IMG/VR virus record: IMGVR_UViG_3300032245_000174
Location: 1-34,564 of that record
Strand: one strand, 5' to 3'
Length of the DNA: 34,564 bases
From: a virus
In this document: positions 8,280 to 16,401 of the stretch, one piece after another
Numbering within the stretch: the stretch's first letter is position 1
Layout: each line of letters opens with the position of its first letter
Notes under the pieces: model-generated
Database searches by the model: none
Told to the model about the DNA's origin: nothing
What the model saw: the letters and a program-made list of their open reading frames with translations, nothing else
Translations under genes and position numbers: made by a program

Positions 8280-9521
8280 TTAAGCTGCAACGCGGCAAGC
8301 GAGTTCTGGATAAAGCGGGGCCCATCCGTATAAAACGTCTATACGAGTAGGGATGCTGTCGTTGTTGATCGTGTATTGACGAACAACACGCATTGACAGA
8401 CCGATTTCTTTATCACTTGCACGACCTGCAAAATGTACGCCTTCTGGCAATTCCAAGTCAGCCATTGCAACGGTAAACGCATTTTTGTGCATTACGATGT
8501 TTTGTGGCGATACAGTACCGGTGTTGTTAAATGGTGTCACAACAGCGGTTGAGCTAGTTGCAGCAACAGTTACGTTCTGGAACTGACCAGCAGTAATGAT
8601 AGCTGGGGAAACAGTTACAGACATTGCGCTTGAGCCAGAAACAGCCTGAGTAACTACAAAGTTACGCAGTTTGTTTGAGCCATAAGCCTGACGATTCTGT
8701 GGGTTAACCGCAAAAACGTTAGCGATGGTAATTACATCACCTTGCTTCAGGTTAGCAGTGCCACCTGTAGGTGTGATGGTGATGGTTGATGTTTGTGCCC
8801 AGCCAGAAGTCAACGAACCGGTAAAGGTTGCTGTGTTTGTAGCTAGGGTAACACCGCTGTAAGAACCAAATGTTTGGGCTACAACGTTCTGATCCATCTT
8901 CCAGTTCATACCAGCTGAATCGCGGCCCATCAAGCCCTTACGATATTGCTCACCAATTGCTTCCTGTGGCACGAACAAACCTTTTAAGCTGTTAACGATG
9001 GTTGCACCGGTAAATGGCTCAACGATACATGATCTACGACCGTCACGTGGTGCGCCTTCAGAATCAAGGTATGCGCCAGCAGTCAGGTAAGTAATCAAAT
9101 CAGATGGTGGAGTACCAGCAACGCCAACGATGTTAGCGGTGTTGTTCTTAGCCATTGTCATACCGTCAAAGTCAATCTTGTTGGCGATAGCAGCAACAGC
9201 TGGTTTTAACACGCGATCGCTGAACATATCTAAAGATAATGCTAAGTCTTGTGTTGTGAATTGTGTGTCAACGTGGAACTGAGTAGCAAGGGTAACTGGT
9301 ACGCTAGTTTCGTTGAAATCTTCAACGTTAAGAGCTGGACCAGTAGTACCGATGAAACGACCAGGTCTGCGAACGTTTACGGTGTTACCAATTTTTGCGC
9401 CAACAACAGCAAATTGGTCATCATAGTTACGATCTACTTCTGACGTAAAGGTCAGTTCATTTTCCAAGACCATCAACGCTTCGTTGGTGATCTTGCTAAT
9501 AGTTAGCAAGTTATTTGCCAT
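8280..9521 (-). CDS. Major capsid (coat) protein, P22 gp5-like
   Basis: 413 aa, close to the ~430 aa of P22 coat. The N-terminus (ANNLLTISKITNEALMVLENEL) and the following GNTVNVRRPGRF motif, then TSVPVTLATQFHVDTQFT, match the start of P22-type HK97-fold coat proteins. A later segment (GVAGTPPSDLITYLTAGAYL) and the end (PTRIDVLYGWAPLYPELACRVAA) also fit. The variable middle (~210-330, rich in Thr and Ser) corresponds to the inserted domain of this family. It forms the icosahedral shell around the scaffold encoded just upstream. The start has a clean GAGGAT ribosome site eight bases before ATG. Confidence 0.93.
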   Translation of the reverse strand: MANNLLTISKITNEALMVLENELTFTSEVDRNYDDQFAVVGAKIGNTVNVRRPGRFIGTTGPALNVEDFNETSVPVTLATQFHVDTQFTTQDLALSLDMFSDRVLKPAVAAIANKIDFDGMTMAKNNTANIVGVAGTPPSDLITYLTAGAYLDSEGAPRDGRRSCIVEPFTGATIVNSLKGLFVPQEAIGEQYRKGLMGRDSAGMNWKMDQNVVAQTFGSYSGVTLATNTATFTGSLTSGWAQTSTITITPTGGTANLKQGDVITIANVFAVNPQNRQAYGSNKLRNFVVTQAVSGSSAMSVTVSPAIITAGQFQNVTVAATSSTAVVTPFNNTGTVSPQNIVMHKNAFTVAMADLELPEGVHFAGRASDKEIGLSMRVVRQYTINNDSIPTRIDVLYGWAPLYPELACRVAA

Positions 9522-9557
9522 TTTAATATCCTCAAAAAGTAGGTAAGAAAAAGTTTT

Positions 9558-10460
9558 TTACCGAATCTTTCCCGCTTTTCTAGCAGCCTTCCAAGCAGCA
9601 TAGCTGCCATGATATTCGCCATTGGAATCTATCTTGACTTCCGTTGACATTGAAGTTGCTCGAATAGGCGAAATCGGTGTCGGTGCATTTGATTTCGTAG
9701 CAGCAGTCGATGTTCCTGGCTTTCGAATAGCATCTTCGAATCTGCCTTCCAATTTACCTATTTCGCGTAAGGCTTTAGCTTGTGACATATCGGCTAATGA
9801 CTTAGCCAATTCTGGATTCTCAGCCAAGTGATATAGGATTTTAGGGCCTACTTCACTTTCTATAATTGCATCCCTTACAGCGTCACTAACGCCAATTTCG
9901 GATGAAGCAATCATATCTTCGTAATCCGGCAATTCTGCTTTAGCTTTCTCAATTCGTTGCGCCCAAGTCTGTAAAGTCTTGTTGCGTTCCTCATTGGCTC
10001 TGCGTTCAGCATCTTGCTTGTCACGCATCCGCAAGGCGTTTTCCGCACTATATTCAGCTAATGCCTTTGCATATTCAAACGCATCGTCAAACTGACTAGG
10101 TTGCGGCTCTACAAACTCATCCGTAGATGTTGGTTGTGGATTTGCCTTTGCTTCGTATTCTTTCAGCCTGACTTCTAAAGATTCTCTAGCTTCACGCTCT
10201 TTTCGCGCTTCTTCTCGCGCTTGATCCCGCTGGCTAGTTACTTCAGAAAACCGTTTCGCAAGTTTCGGCTTGGTTTTCCCATCCTCTACTGCTTTCGCCT
10301 CTCCTTCTGCTTGCTCGGGTTCACTCTGCGATGTTTCTTCCTGTGTCGGCTCTGTTTCAGCTTCTTCAGCTACAGCCTCGACTGCGGATTCTTCAACAGC
10401 TAAACCTAGTTTTTGAGCATAAAAATCGGCTGCATTTTCGTTCGTTATTACAGTTGACAT
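9558..10460 (-). CDS. Scaffolding protein
   Basis: About 300 aa, matching the 303 aa of P22 scaffold, and placed between portal and coat as in that phage. It is highly charged and helical: an acidic N-terminal third (EAVAEEAETEPTQEETSQSE), a long Arg/Lys/Glu coiled-coil region (REEARKEREARESLEVRLKE) and a basic C-terminus (YAAWKAARKAGKIR) suited to binding coat. I take ATG 10460 as the start because GAGGAAACTC precedes it; the longer frame to 10472 would need TTG. The gene has its own candidate promoter and a 5' hairpin (10481-10539). The role is to direct capsid assembly and leave before DNA fills the head. Confidence 0.85.
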   Translation of the reverse strand: MSTVITNENAADFYAQKLGLAVEESAVEAVAEEAETEPTQEETSQSEPEQAEGEAKAVEDGKTKPKLAKRFSEVTSQRDQAREEARKEREARESLEVRLKEYEAKANPQPTSTDEFVEPQPSQFDDAFEYAKALAEYSAENALRMRDKQDAERRANEERNKTLQTWAQRIEKAKAELPDYEDMIASSEIGVSDAVRDAIIESEVGPKILYHLAENPELAKSLADMSQAKALREIGKLEGRFEDAIRKPGTSTAATKSNAPTPISPIRATSMSTEVKIDSNGEYHGSYAAWKAARKAGKIR

Positions 10461-10480
10461 GAGTTTCCTCAAGGATTAAC

Positions 10481-10498
10481 CCAGTGTTTCCTCACTGG
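10481..10498 (-). promoter_or_regulatory. 5'-UTR hairpin before the scaffold gene
   Basis: A perfect 6-bp stem (CCAGTG / CACTGG) with loop AGGAAA on the minus strand lies near the predicted 5' end of the mRNA made from the promoter at 10512-10539 and about 20 bases before the scaffold ATG. It could protect the transcript from decay or serve as a site for translational control. No protein partner can be read from the sequence. Confidence 0.5.
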
Positions 10499-10511
10499 TA
10501 AGGTTTTCAGT

Positions 10512-10539
10512 ATCTTAATACTATTTACGAATTTGTCAA
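10512..10539 (-). promoter_or_regulatory. Promoter for scaffold and coat genes
   Basis: On the minus strand TTGACA (10539-10534) and TAAGAT (10517-10512) are separated by 16 bases. The -35 directly follows the stop of the portal gene, so it is internal to the late operon and would boost scaffold and coat relative to portal and terminase. It lacks the TTAA-type operator seen at the early promoters, suggesting it is not under the same repressor. Confidence 0.6.
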
Positions 10540-12690
10540 TTATTGCGCTTGCATAAATGGATTTTCACCCTGGTCAATATCCATTGCGGCAGCATTAGCA
10601 AATTTAAATTGCTCTGCATTGCGTTTCTCAATCTCATTAATTAATCGTTGCGTGTCCATGTGATGCAACATTAATTCCACAATAGCATCAATTTCTGTCT
10701 TATTCTGGCTAGTTACTGCCCTAGTGTTCTGGTCATTAACCTTCACTTCAGCCATCGTTTCAGTATTGTGCGCTCTTGCTGTCACATCCATTAGCTTACG
10801 CTTATTAGCCCCATCTTCCTTGATCTGAGCCACTTGTGAACGATTGTTGATCTCTAGCTGCATTGCAATCAATTGATCCTGCAATTGCTTGTTCTGATCT
10901 TCCATCTGCTTCATTTTCATTTGAGCCATTGGTGGAATCTTAGATTTCTCATCAATCTGAGCCATCGGATTCATCGCAGCCAAACGGTCAGCAATAACAT
11001 CTGAGCCAGGGAAATCCATGTTGCGAATAAACAAATCGCCAGCCATCTGGAACAATTGTTCGTTGCCTTGCATTAATGGCATCATGGAATTCACAGCTTC
11101 CAAACGCTTAGAGTTGTAACCTGGTCCTGTATCCATCACAACATCGTATTGCCCAACAGTTACGTCATTCAGAATCTCGTAAACGCCTTCTTCGTTCTGC
11201 GTTGGCTGATTGATTGTCACCATTTCTGGCTGTGCATCTTCACCAATAATACGCATTACACGCTGGCTATCGTAAATGTGTGGGATCAAATCAAGCAAAA
11301 TCTTGCCGGTGTGTTTAATCGAACGTGTCAAATTATCGTAGTAGTGATAATTCGTTAAGTCGATCTGTTGCTGTTGCCCCATTAACGCCTTGCCGCTAAT
11401 GTTGCCTGTCGGCATCTGGTTAGGATCAAACACGCCTAAAACAGCCTGTAAATCCTCATTAATAGATGCAGATGCAGCCAAGATACCTGCCGGTGGTGGC
11501 TCTGGTTGCAGCCTGGTAGGAACTGGTGCTGGTCTGCCTTCAATATCCGTTTGCTTATAACGCAAGACAGGCGTTGACTTGATATTAGCCTGTACCCACT
11601 CGTTTTCATGCCCTTCGTCCTGACCTTCAGCCAACAGCCATTTAGCTTTAGGGGCTAATGCGACTGATTCAGTAATGCTGGTCTGCCAGAAGTTGTACAT
11701 TCTCTGTGGGTCTTTAGCCATGCGAACCAAGCCAAATTTCTTGCGCTTGCTCTCAACAAATAGCCTTTGACCGTAAACCGGAATAACAGGGATAAACTTA
11801 CCAGGCCATTCACGTTCTTCAAGAACTTGCATAGCTGTTAACTTGCACCACTTGATTATTTTTTTGTAAGACGGACGTTCATCTACAACAATGATGCCGT
11901 TTGCAGCCATCATTTCCAATTCGTCATCTTTTAGCTCGTCTTTGTATAGCTTTGTGCCATCCGAAAGCATGATTAACGTTGCTGGCTTGCGCTCGGTGTA
12001 GAAATATTCAGCAATCCGAATATCCTCTTTCATCACCCATTCAGCTAATACGTCACCAGTTGCACGTTGCGTAAAGCTAACTTCATCATCTGCGTCTGGA
12101 TATAGGCTTCTAAATACGTTCTTAGAAATAACCTCAGTAATTAAGCATTTCTCTGCATCTGAGCCATCCGGCAGAATTGAATTCGGATCAAAGTAAACGG
12201 TAAACGGGTTATGAATTGGCTCAATGTAGATTTCCTGATCGAACGAATCTTCGCTTATGTAATCAGTAACCACACGCCAATAACCCCATCCCATGCGAAC
12301 TGCGTAATCAAACGCTTCATCATAAGCTGTGTCTGCATTGGAATTTACTTCAATGTGTCTGCAAATGCCCTGGAGTATCTGTGCAACCTTTTCATCCGAT
12401 TCATTATTCATTCCATGAACTTTGATTCTAGGACGTTGTTGGCGTTGCTGATTTGTAATCTGTTTGATATAAGCATCAATCTTGTTGATGGTCAAACAGG
12501 GACGGGCTTCTAGTGTTCTGCTGTTCTGAATCTCGACAGGCCATTGATCGCCAGCCGCAAATTTCAAATCCTCTTGAGCCTCTGCTCTATTGTTGGAATC
12601 AGCGTCAGCCGCTAATTGCAGGAATTTCTGTGCTTCACCGATGCGGGGATCAAACTCGCCATCGTATTCGCTGCCGTAATCATCTGCCAT
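10540..12690 (-). CDS. Portal protein, P22 gp1-like
   Basis: 716 aa against 725 in P22. The N-terminus has RAEAQEDLKFAAGDQWP followed by LEARPCLTINKIDAYIKQITNQQRQQRP, the hallmark of P22-type portals. Later motifs include NPFTVYFDPNS, a VQANIKSTPVLRYK stretch, NISGKALMGQQQQIDLTNY and MDTGPGYNSKR. The C-terminal ~130 residues are Gln/Met-rich and helical, like the barrel region of this family. As a dodecamer at one vertex it passes DNA into the head and signals headful packaging. It starts one base after the terminase stop (TAACATG), so the two are translationally coupled. Confidence 0.95.
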   Translation of the reverse strand: MADDYGSEYDGEFDPRIGEAQKFLQLAADADSNNRAEAQEDLKFAAGDQWPVEIQNSRTLEARPCLTINKIDAYIKQITNQQRQQRPRIKVHGMNNESDEKVAQILQGICRHIEVNSNADTAYDEAFDYAVRMGWGYWRVVTDYISEDSFDQEIYIEPIHNPFTVYFDPNSILPDGSDAEKCLITEVISKNVFRSLYPDADDEVSFTQRATGDVLAEWVMKEDIRIAEYFYTERKPATLIMLSDGTKLYKDELKDDELEMMAANGIIVVDERPSYKKIIKWCKLTAMQVLEEREWPGKFIPVIPVYGQRLFVESKRKKFGLVRMAKDPQRMYNFWQTSITESVALAPKAKWLLAEGQDEGHENEWVQANIKSTPVLRYKQTDIEGRPAPVPTRLQPEPPPAGILAASASINEDLQAVLGVFDPNQMPTGNISGKALMGQQQQIDLTNYHYYDNLTRSIKHTGKILLDLIPHIYDSQRVMRIIGEDAQPEMVTINQPTQNEEGVYEILNDVTVGQYDVVMDTGPGYNSKRLEAVNSMMPLMQGNEQLFQMAGDLFIRNMDFPGSDVIADRLAAMNPMAQIDEKSKIPPMAQMKMKQMEDQNKQLQDQLIAMQLEINNRSQVAQIKEDGANKRKLMDVTARAHNTETMAEVKVNDQNTRAVTSQNKTEIDAIVELMLHHMDTQRLINEIEKRNAEQFKFANAAAMDIDQGENPFMQAQ

Positions 12691-12691
12691 G

Positions 12692-13972
12692 TTAGTTCAT
12701 CCAATTGGTTGGAAGTTGGTAATTTGTCCGTTTTGGCAATGGCTTTCTTGGCTCATTCACAATTAAACCAACGTAACGCCATGCGTCTGCACCATGCGAA
12801 TAAATGTCATGGACAGGGTTCTTGCTAAATTGCTTTGTTTCTGGGTCAACATCATACCGATAATGACGCAAACATTGTAGCCCCTGATCGCAATTTAACT
12901 TATCAAAGTAACATTTGGGGAATATTGTCCTGGCTGCGTTTATCGAATCAACCACAGAAACCTTGTCAACAATCTGGACTTTGTATCCTGCTGCTCTGAC
13001 GATTTCCTCAATACTCCTACCGTTTGCAGCCAATGTTTTATTCTGTGCGTCATGTGGTAGCCATAGTGTGTCGTAAACGTACCCAAACTTCTGCATCTCA
13101 GCCAGATACCAGCTGATAGTCTGCTGGCTATTCTCAATGTATCGGATTACACGTATTTCCATTGAAACGAATTGGATGAACCAGATGGCTGTGTTATCGC
13201 TCCACCCTAAGTCGAATACAGCATGAACTGGCTTAATCGGATCGTAAGGCACTCGCGTAATCCGTTCTTCCAGGTCTGCCATTTCCATTTCTTTGGCAAA
13301 TATAGCCCCGTCAACCGTTCTACGGCATAAGCCTTCCCAAACGTTTAGATAAGCATTGTTATCTCTGATCCGCAGCGCATCTTTTTCTAGCCTTAATGTT
13401 TCAGGAAACCAAGGGTTGTCTGACCAGTTGATTTTGACGATCTTTGCATCTTCTGGTGGATTAACCACAAACCGCTGGAATGTTTCGTCTGTTTCAAGTT
13501 CAGGGTTAAAGCTAATCCAGATTTCGCTGCCTTCCTTACGGATGGTAGGAATTAAGACGTTCCAAGATAATCGGCTAGTTGTCTGCGCTTCCTCAACCCA
13601 ACATATATCAACGCCTTCGTAAGATTTGACGTTGCCAACATTATTCTTTAGGCCAACAAATGCAAACTCTGTGCCATTCTTGCCGCGAATTGATGTTTGG
13701 GTAATTTCGTAGAAACCTAGTAACCCCAGGCTTTCGATCTGGTCACACAGTAATTTGTGTACAGAATCTTTGATGGATGTTTGAAACTCTCGCGCACACA
13801 ATATGCGTAGTTCGGACTTAGCTCCCAAGATTAGCAACGCTCTGGCTATTCCCCAGGATTTTGCACCACCCCTGCCGCCATACAACACTTTGTAGCGGCT
13901 TTTCTCAAACAATACTGACAGCTTGTGCGGAAACTCAGCTTTTGCAATAGCTGCCCTTAGTTGGTCACTCAT
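12692..13972 (-). CDS. Terminase large subunit
   Basis: 426 aa. Walker A is GGRGGAKS at residues 32-39 and Walker B is ICWVEEAQ at 123-130, with the catalytic Glu pair. The C-terminal nuclease has FDLGWSDNT (253-261) with its metal-binding Asp, HDAQNKT, and DAWRYVGL near the end. It is the ATP-driven motor and headful nuclease that fills the capsid through the portal. Length and motif order fit the Terminase_3 group used by many podoviruses with P22-type heads. The start overlaps the small-subunit stop by eight bases. Confidence 0.95.
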   Translation of the reverse strand: MSDQLRAAIAKAEFPHKLSVLFEKSRYKVLYGGRGGAKSWGIARALLILGAKSELRILCAREFQTSIKDSVHKLLCDQIESLGLLGFYEITQTSIRGKNGTEFAFVGLKNNVGNVKSYEGVDICWVEEAQTTSRLSWNVLIPTIRKEGSEIWISFNPELETDETFQRFVVNPPEDAKIVKINWSDNPWFPETLRLEKDALRIRDNNAYLNVWEGLCRRTVDGAIFAKEMEMADLEERITRVPYDPIKPVHAVFDLGWSDNTAIWFIQFVSMEIRVIRYIENSQQTISWYLAEMQKFGYVYDTLWLPHDAQNKTLAANGRSIEEIVRAAGYKVQIVDKVSVVDSINAARTIFPKCYFDKLNCDQGLQCLRHYRYDVDPETKQFSKNPVHDIYSHGADAWRYVGLIVNEPRKPLPKRTNYQLPTNWMN

Positions 13973-14378
13973 CTGGCTTTACGAACTTGACTTCAATGCC
14001 TTGTAACAATGGCGCACCATCTGCACCAGTAATTTCTGTCTTGGTGCTTTCTCTGTATTTCTTTGGAAACCTAGCCGCCATTGATCTTGACCAAATAGAT
14101 GAGTTCAATTTCTCACCGTCTTTATGCTCCAACATATAGCCTTGAGCCATTTCTTCCCACCAACGTAGCTCGTGATCTTTTGCAACCTCTAAGGCTTCCC
14201 GAAATTCAGGGAATTCATCACGCCATCTGTAAAGTGTTGCTGTTCCGACATCAAGCATTGAACCGATAGCTTCTGTTGATTTACCTAGCTTTCCAAGTTC
14301 GATAACTCTTTCGCAATACTCTGGAAGGTATTTGCTTGGTCTGCCAACAGGCTTAGATTCTTCTACTGTGTTTGTCAT
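13965..14378 (-). CDS. Terminase small subunit
   Basis: 137 aa, directly upstream of the large subunit. A GRPSKY opening and a helix-turn-helix (KSTEAIGSMLDVGTATLYRWRDEFPEF, residues ~33-60) are the classic DNA-binding end of phage small terminases, followed by helices for oligomerisation and an acidic C-terminus. It recognises the packaging site and loads the motor on concatemeric DNA. Its ATG overlaps the stop of a 50-aa frame by four bases (ATGA). The pac site is usually inside or near this gene, but I could not identify it. Confidence 0.9.
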   Translation of the reverse strand: MTNTVEESKPVGRPSKYLPEYCERVIELGKLGKSTEAIGSMLDVGTATLYRWRDEFPEFREALEVAKDHELRWWEEMAQGYMLEHKDGEKLNSSIWSRSMAARFPKKYRESTKTEITGADGAPLLQGIEVKFVKPDE

Positions 14379-14527
14379 ATTTCGCGTTTAACAGCGGTAT
14401 TCAATGCGTTAATGAATGCGTCCAGGGTTTGATCTGCTTCTTTGGAATATTGCTTGCCGTCTTTATACTGGCTTGCTGATTCCTTTTGTTGCCATGTAGA
14501 TGGCTTTACTGATCCGTCCTGCGGCAT
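14375..14527 (-). CDS. Small overlapping gene between Zeta-like kinase and TerS (50 aa)
   Basis: A 50-residue frame starts inside the 3' end of the Zeta-like gene (65-base overlap, different frame) and ends on the TerS start codon (ATGA). It reads MPQDGSVKPSTWQQKESASQ, then a charged helical segment (KEADQTLDAFINALNTAVKREI). The helix with regular hydrophobic spacing, the stop-start coupling and the fact that it fills the only gap between these genes support it as real. Ribosome site is weak (ACGAGA). Function unknown; a partner or antitoxin for the Zeta-like protein is one guess, a terminase accessory another. Confidence 0.55.
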   Translation of the reverse strand: MPQDGSVKPSTWQQKESASQYKDGKQYSKEADQTLDAFINALNTAVKREI

Positions 14528-15326
14528 ATTCTCGTTCAAGGGCATTTTCTAACTCCTTCTTTACTTTAACTGAATCTATAGTTGGCAATTGACTAATCTT
14601 TATTGCTTTGGCTTTGCCCTTACCGCGAGAGTTATCCACAGCGCGAATTTGGACTTTACCGTTATCTTTAAACTCTTTATCTAACTGCTTGATCGTTTCT
14701 AATGCACCAACGTGAGTTTTTAGAAATTCTGTCAGCGGCACTGTGCGACCAGTTCCTAGTTCCTTTTCCATCCTAGATGCTCGTTGCAATGCACCATTTA
14801 CAAACGCATCAACCGGATCACGATAAGTATAAAGAACTGTTGCCTTTTTATTAGCCTTTAATGCTTCCTGTATTTTTTCCCTGGATGATTCCAGCTTTGC
14901 CATGTTTGTGTCGTAAACCACACCGGCATTCTGAATAGCTGGATGATCCTTCATTGCTTCCAGTGCCGTTGATTTACCTGCTCCTGCACCACCAGCGGTA
15001 AACAAAATATCACCACCATCGCCCTGGGCTAGTTTCTCAGCAAATAATTGCTTAATAAACTTACTTGCTGGCTCATGTACGTCACTAGCTTTAGTTCGGT
15101 CTGCTCGGTAATCCTCTGACAGTTCCCTGGCTATATCTGTATTTAATACCTTACCGCCTTCTGTGCCTTCCAATGCTGCATATTCTGCAACCATCTGCGG
15201 GTATTGCTGCATCAACCGCTGGTATAGCTTCTGTTCGACCTGATTTACGGTAGCAGATGTAGCCTGGTCAGTTCCAGCTTGCTTCTGTTTAATTCCTGCT
15301 TCGTAAATGGCGTTCAGTTTATTCAT
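14463..15326 (-). CDS. Zeta-toxin-like P-loop kinase
   Basis: 287 aa. Walker A is GGAGAGKST at residues 112-120. Downstream features match the Zeta/PezT fold: VVYDTNM (Asp139), a YTYRDP strand (166-171), Arg-rich QRASRM and GRTVPLTEFLKTH (193-205). Zeta enzymes phosphorylate UDP-sugar precursors of the cell wall, though many phage relatives are untested. The N-terminal ~95 residues are a separate helical region. No Epsilon-type antitoxin is recognisable next to it. It sits in the packaging cassette in a chain of overlapping genes, so it is probably made late. It might aid lysis, block other phages or act in the virion; none is shown. Confidence 0.8.
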   Translation of the reverse strand: MNKLNAIYEAGIKQKQAGTDQATSATVNQVEQKLYQRLMQQYPQMVAEYAALEGTEGGKVLNTDIARELSEDYRADRTKASDVHEPASKFIKQLFAEKLAQGDGGDILFTAGGAGAGKSTALEAMKDHPAIQNAGVVYDTNMAKLESSREKIQEALKANKKATVLYTYRDPVDAFVNGALQRASRMEKELGTGRTVPLTEFLKTHVGALETIKQLDKEFKDNGKVQIRAVDNSRGKGKAKAIKISQLPTIDSVKVKKELENALEREYAAGRISKAIYMATKGISKPV

Positions 15327-15328
15327 TA

Positions 15329-15475
15329 CTATTCCTCTGGCGGCTTATTTTGGTCAATTAACTGTTTATTAATCTCGTACACAATAGGATTACAGACCTT
15401 GCCTGGCAGTTCATGCAACCCTTGAAATATGACGTTTATCTGTTCAACAGTTAATTCTATCGTGTACTTAGTCAT
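15329..15475 (-). CDS. Small protein of unknown function (48 aa)
   Basis: The frame MTKYTIELTVEQINVIFQGLHELPGKV ends NKQLIDQNKPPEE. The pattern of a short beta strand, then a helix (ELTVEQINVIFQGL.ELP....P.V..I..Q), is shared by small phage proteins seen beside terminase or tail genes, but I know no function. Its ATG overlaps the stop of the 47-aa gene by four bases (ATGA) and its stop lies two bases before the Zeta-like start. It is therefore coupled on both sides. Confidence 0.7.
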   Translation of the reverse strand: MTKYTIELTVEQINVIFQGLHELPGKVCNPIVYEINKQLIDQNKPPEE

Positions 15476-15615
15476 TTTTTAACCTTTTTCTTTGCAGCTT
15501 CACGCTTTTCTGAGTACGCAATTGCCACAGCTTGCTTGATCGGTTTACCGGCTTTTACTTCAGCCTGAATGTTTGATTTAAACGCTTCTTTGCTTGTGGA
15601 TTTCTTTAATGGCAT
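15472..15615 (-). CDS. Small basic phage protein (47 aa)
   Basis: MPLKKSTSKEAFKSNIQAE, then GKPIKQAVAIAYSEKREAAKKK. This layout (PLKKG.S...F..NI..E..AGKP.KQAVAIAYS..R.A) is one of the most frequent tiny proteins in phages of many bacteria. It has a helix and a strongly basic tail that suggests nucleic acid binding. No function is established that I know. The ribosome site is strong (GAGGAGAATTAAG). It overlaps the next gene by four bases. Confidence 0.8.
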   Translation of the reverse strand: MPLKKSTSKEAFKSNIQAEVKAGKPIKQAVAIAYSEKREAAKKKVKK

Positions 15616-15616
15616 C

Positions 15617-15922
15617 TTAATTCTCCTCAATATAACAAACGTCTTGCCAAGACATGACTAAAAATCGCTCTCCATCTTCAAAATATTCAAAATACTTTAA
15701 ATATTCCTCTGACTTTGAGTTGCCCATTGTGCCAAATCTGATTCGTTCTCCACCTGTTAGCGGATTAGGTACAAATCTGTTTTTTTCGTCAAACTTACCT
15801 TTACCAGCTGCGATAACAGTTCCCATATTATCGGCTTCATCCATTATTACATCAATAATATTGCTTTTTACCCTAGTTTCTGGCTTGACAATAATTTTGT
15901 CGAACATTGGAGTTAATCTCAT
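15617..15922 (-). CDS. GroES-like co-chaperonin
   Basis: 101 aa, the normal GroES length. The beta-barrel landmarks are in order: MFDKIIVKP near the N-terminus (residues 6-14), GTVIAAGKGK (34-43), VPNPLTGGERIRFG (51-64) and ERFLVMSWQDVCYI (85-98). GroES caps the GroEL chamber, and T4 gp31 is a phage version that lets GroEL fold the coat. Here the mobile-loop region (15-33) lacks the usual GGIVLP and reads NIIDVIMDEAD, so its contact with host GroEL may differ. The gene lies among small genes ahead of packaging and coat genes. No GroEL is encoded. Family assignment is from motifs alone. Confidence 0.78.
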   Translation of the reverse strand: MRLTPMFDKIIVKPETRVKSNIIDVIMDEADNMGTVIAAGKGKFDEKNRFVPNPLTGGERIRFGTMGNSKSEEYLKYFEYFEDGERFLVMSWQDVCYIEEN

Positions 15923-16158
15923 GCTTGCCCCCTTGCTCTGATAGATTCAGCGCAACCAAGCGCAATACCTTCATACGCCATGCCGATTAACCCTTCTGCT
16001 TCTGCCTCACACAATTTTGCACACGCTTCACGCTCTGCTGCTTCTGCCGTTTCCAACATACGGCGTATAACCCACAACGGAACGGCGTACTGCTTATCAT
16101 CAATCGGTGTATCTGGATGCAGGTCTAAGAACTTGCGGATAATGTCATCTGTAGTCAT
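15919..16158 (-). CDS. Conserved small phage protein (79 aa)
   Basis: The middle has AEREACAKLCEAEAE and the end reads GCAESIRARGQA, a pattern (aAEREACAkvCE...AA.AIRARG) repeated in very many phage hypothetical proteins. The N-terminus (DIIRKFLDLHPDTP...) is helical. Two Cys are spaced CAKLC, but there is no clear metal site. It overlaps the GroES-like start by four bases (ATGA) and the upstream gene by one (TAATG), so it is part of the same coupled row. Function unknown. Confidence 0.75.
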   Translation of the reverse strand: MTTDDIIRKFLDLHPDTPIDDKQYAVPLWVIRRMLETAEAAEREACAKLCEAEAEGLIGMAYEGIALGCAESIRARGQA

Positions 16159-16379
16159 TATTTGCCCCTTGCCGGTCTGCCACGTTTTTTAGGCTCAACA
16201 GGCTCAATTACAGGCTCTACAGGCTGCGGTACTACATGGGGAATAGGATAATGCTCACCACACCAATTCGATGCGTGACGCTGTTCATACGAGGGAAAGC
16301 GGCGGCAGATACCAAACTCTCCGCTACTCAAAAAGAATTTACACGCCCCACAGACGGGACTAGAATTGTTGTCAGCCAT
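16158..16379 (-). CDS. Small putative zinc-binding protein (73 aa)
   Basis: Cysteines follow the layout C-G-A-C (CGACKFF), one in GICRRFP and one in NWCGEHYP, which is a common four-Cys arrangement in small phage proteins and suggests one zinc ion. The C-terminal third is Pro/Val/Glu-rich and ends KKRGRPARGK, an AT-hook-like basic tail. I chose ATG 16379 (MADNNSS); the frame reaches 16382 only with TTG. Possibly a DNA-contacting accessory protein, but no role is known. Confidence 0.7.
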   Translation of the reverse strand: MADNNSSPVCGACKFFLSSGEFGICRRFPSYEQRHASNWCGEHYPIPHVVPQPVEPVIEPVEPKKRGRPARGK

Positions 16380-16401
16380 CAAAAAACGTCCTTTTTGCTT
16401 G

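Noticed and set aside
12211-12828. Plus-strand frames of 60-100 codons opposite portal and terminase
   Set aside because: Shadows of strongly conserved minus-strand genes, without ribosome sites.
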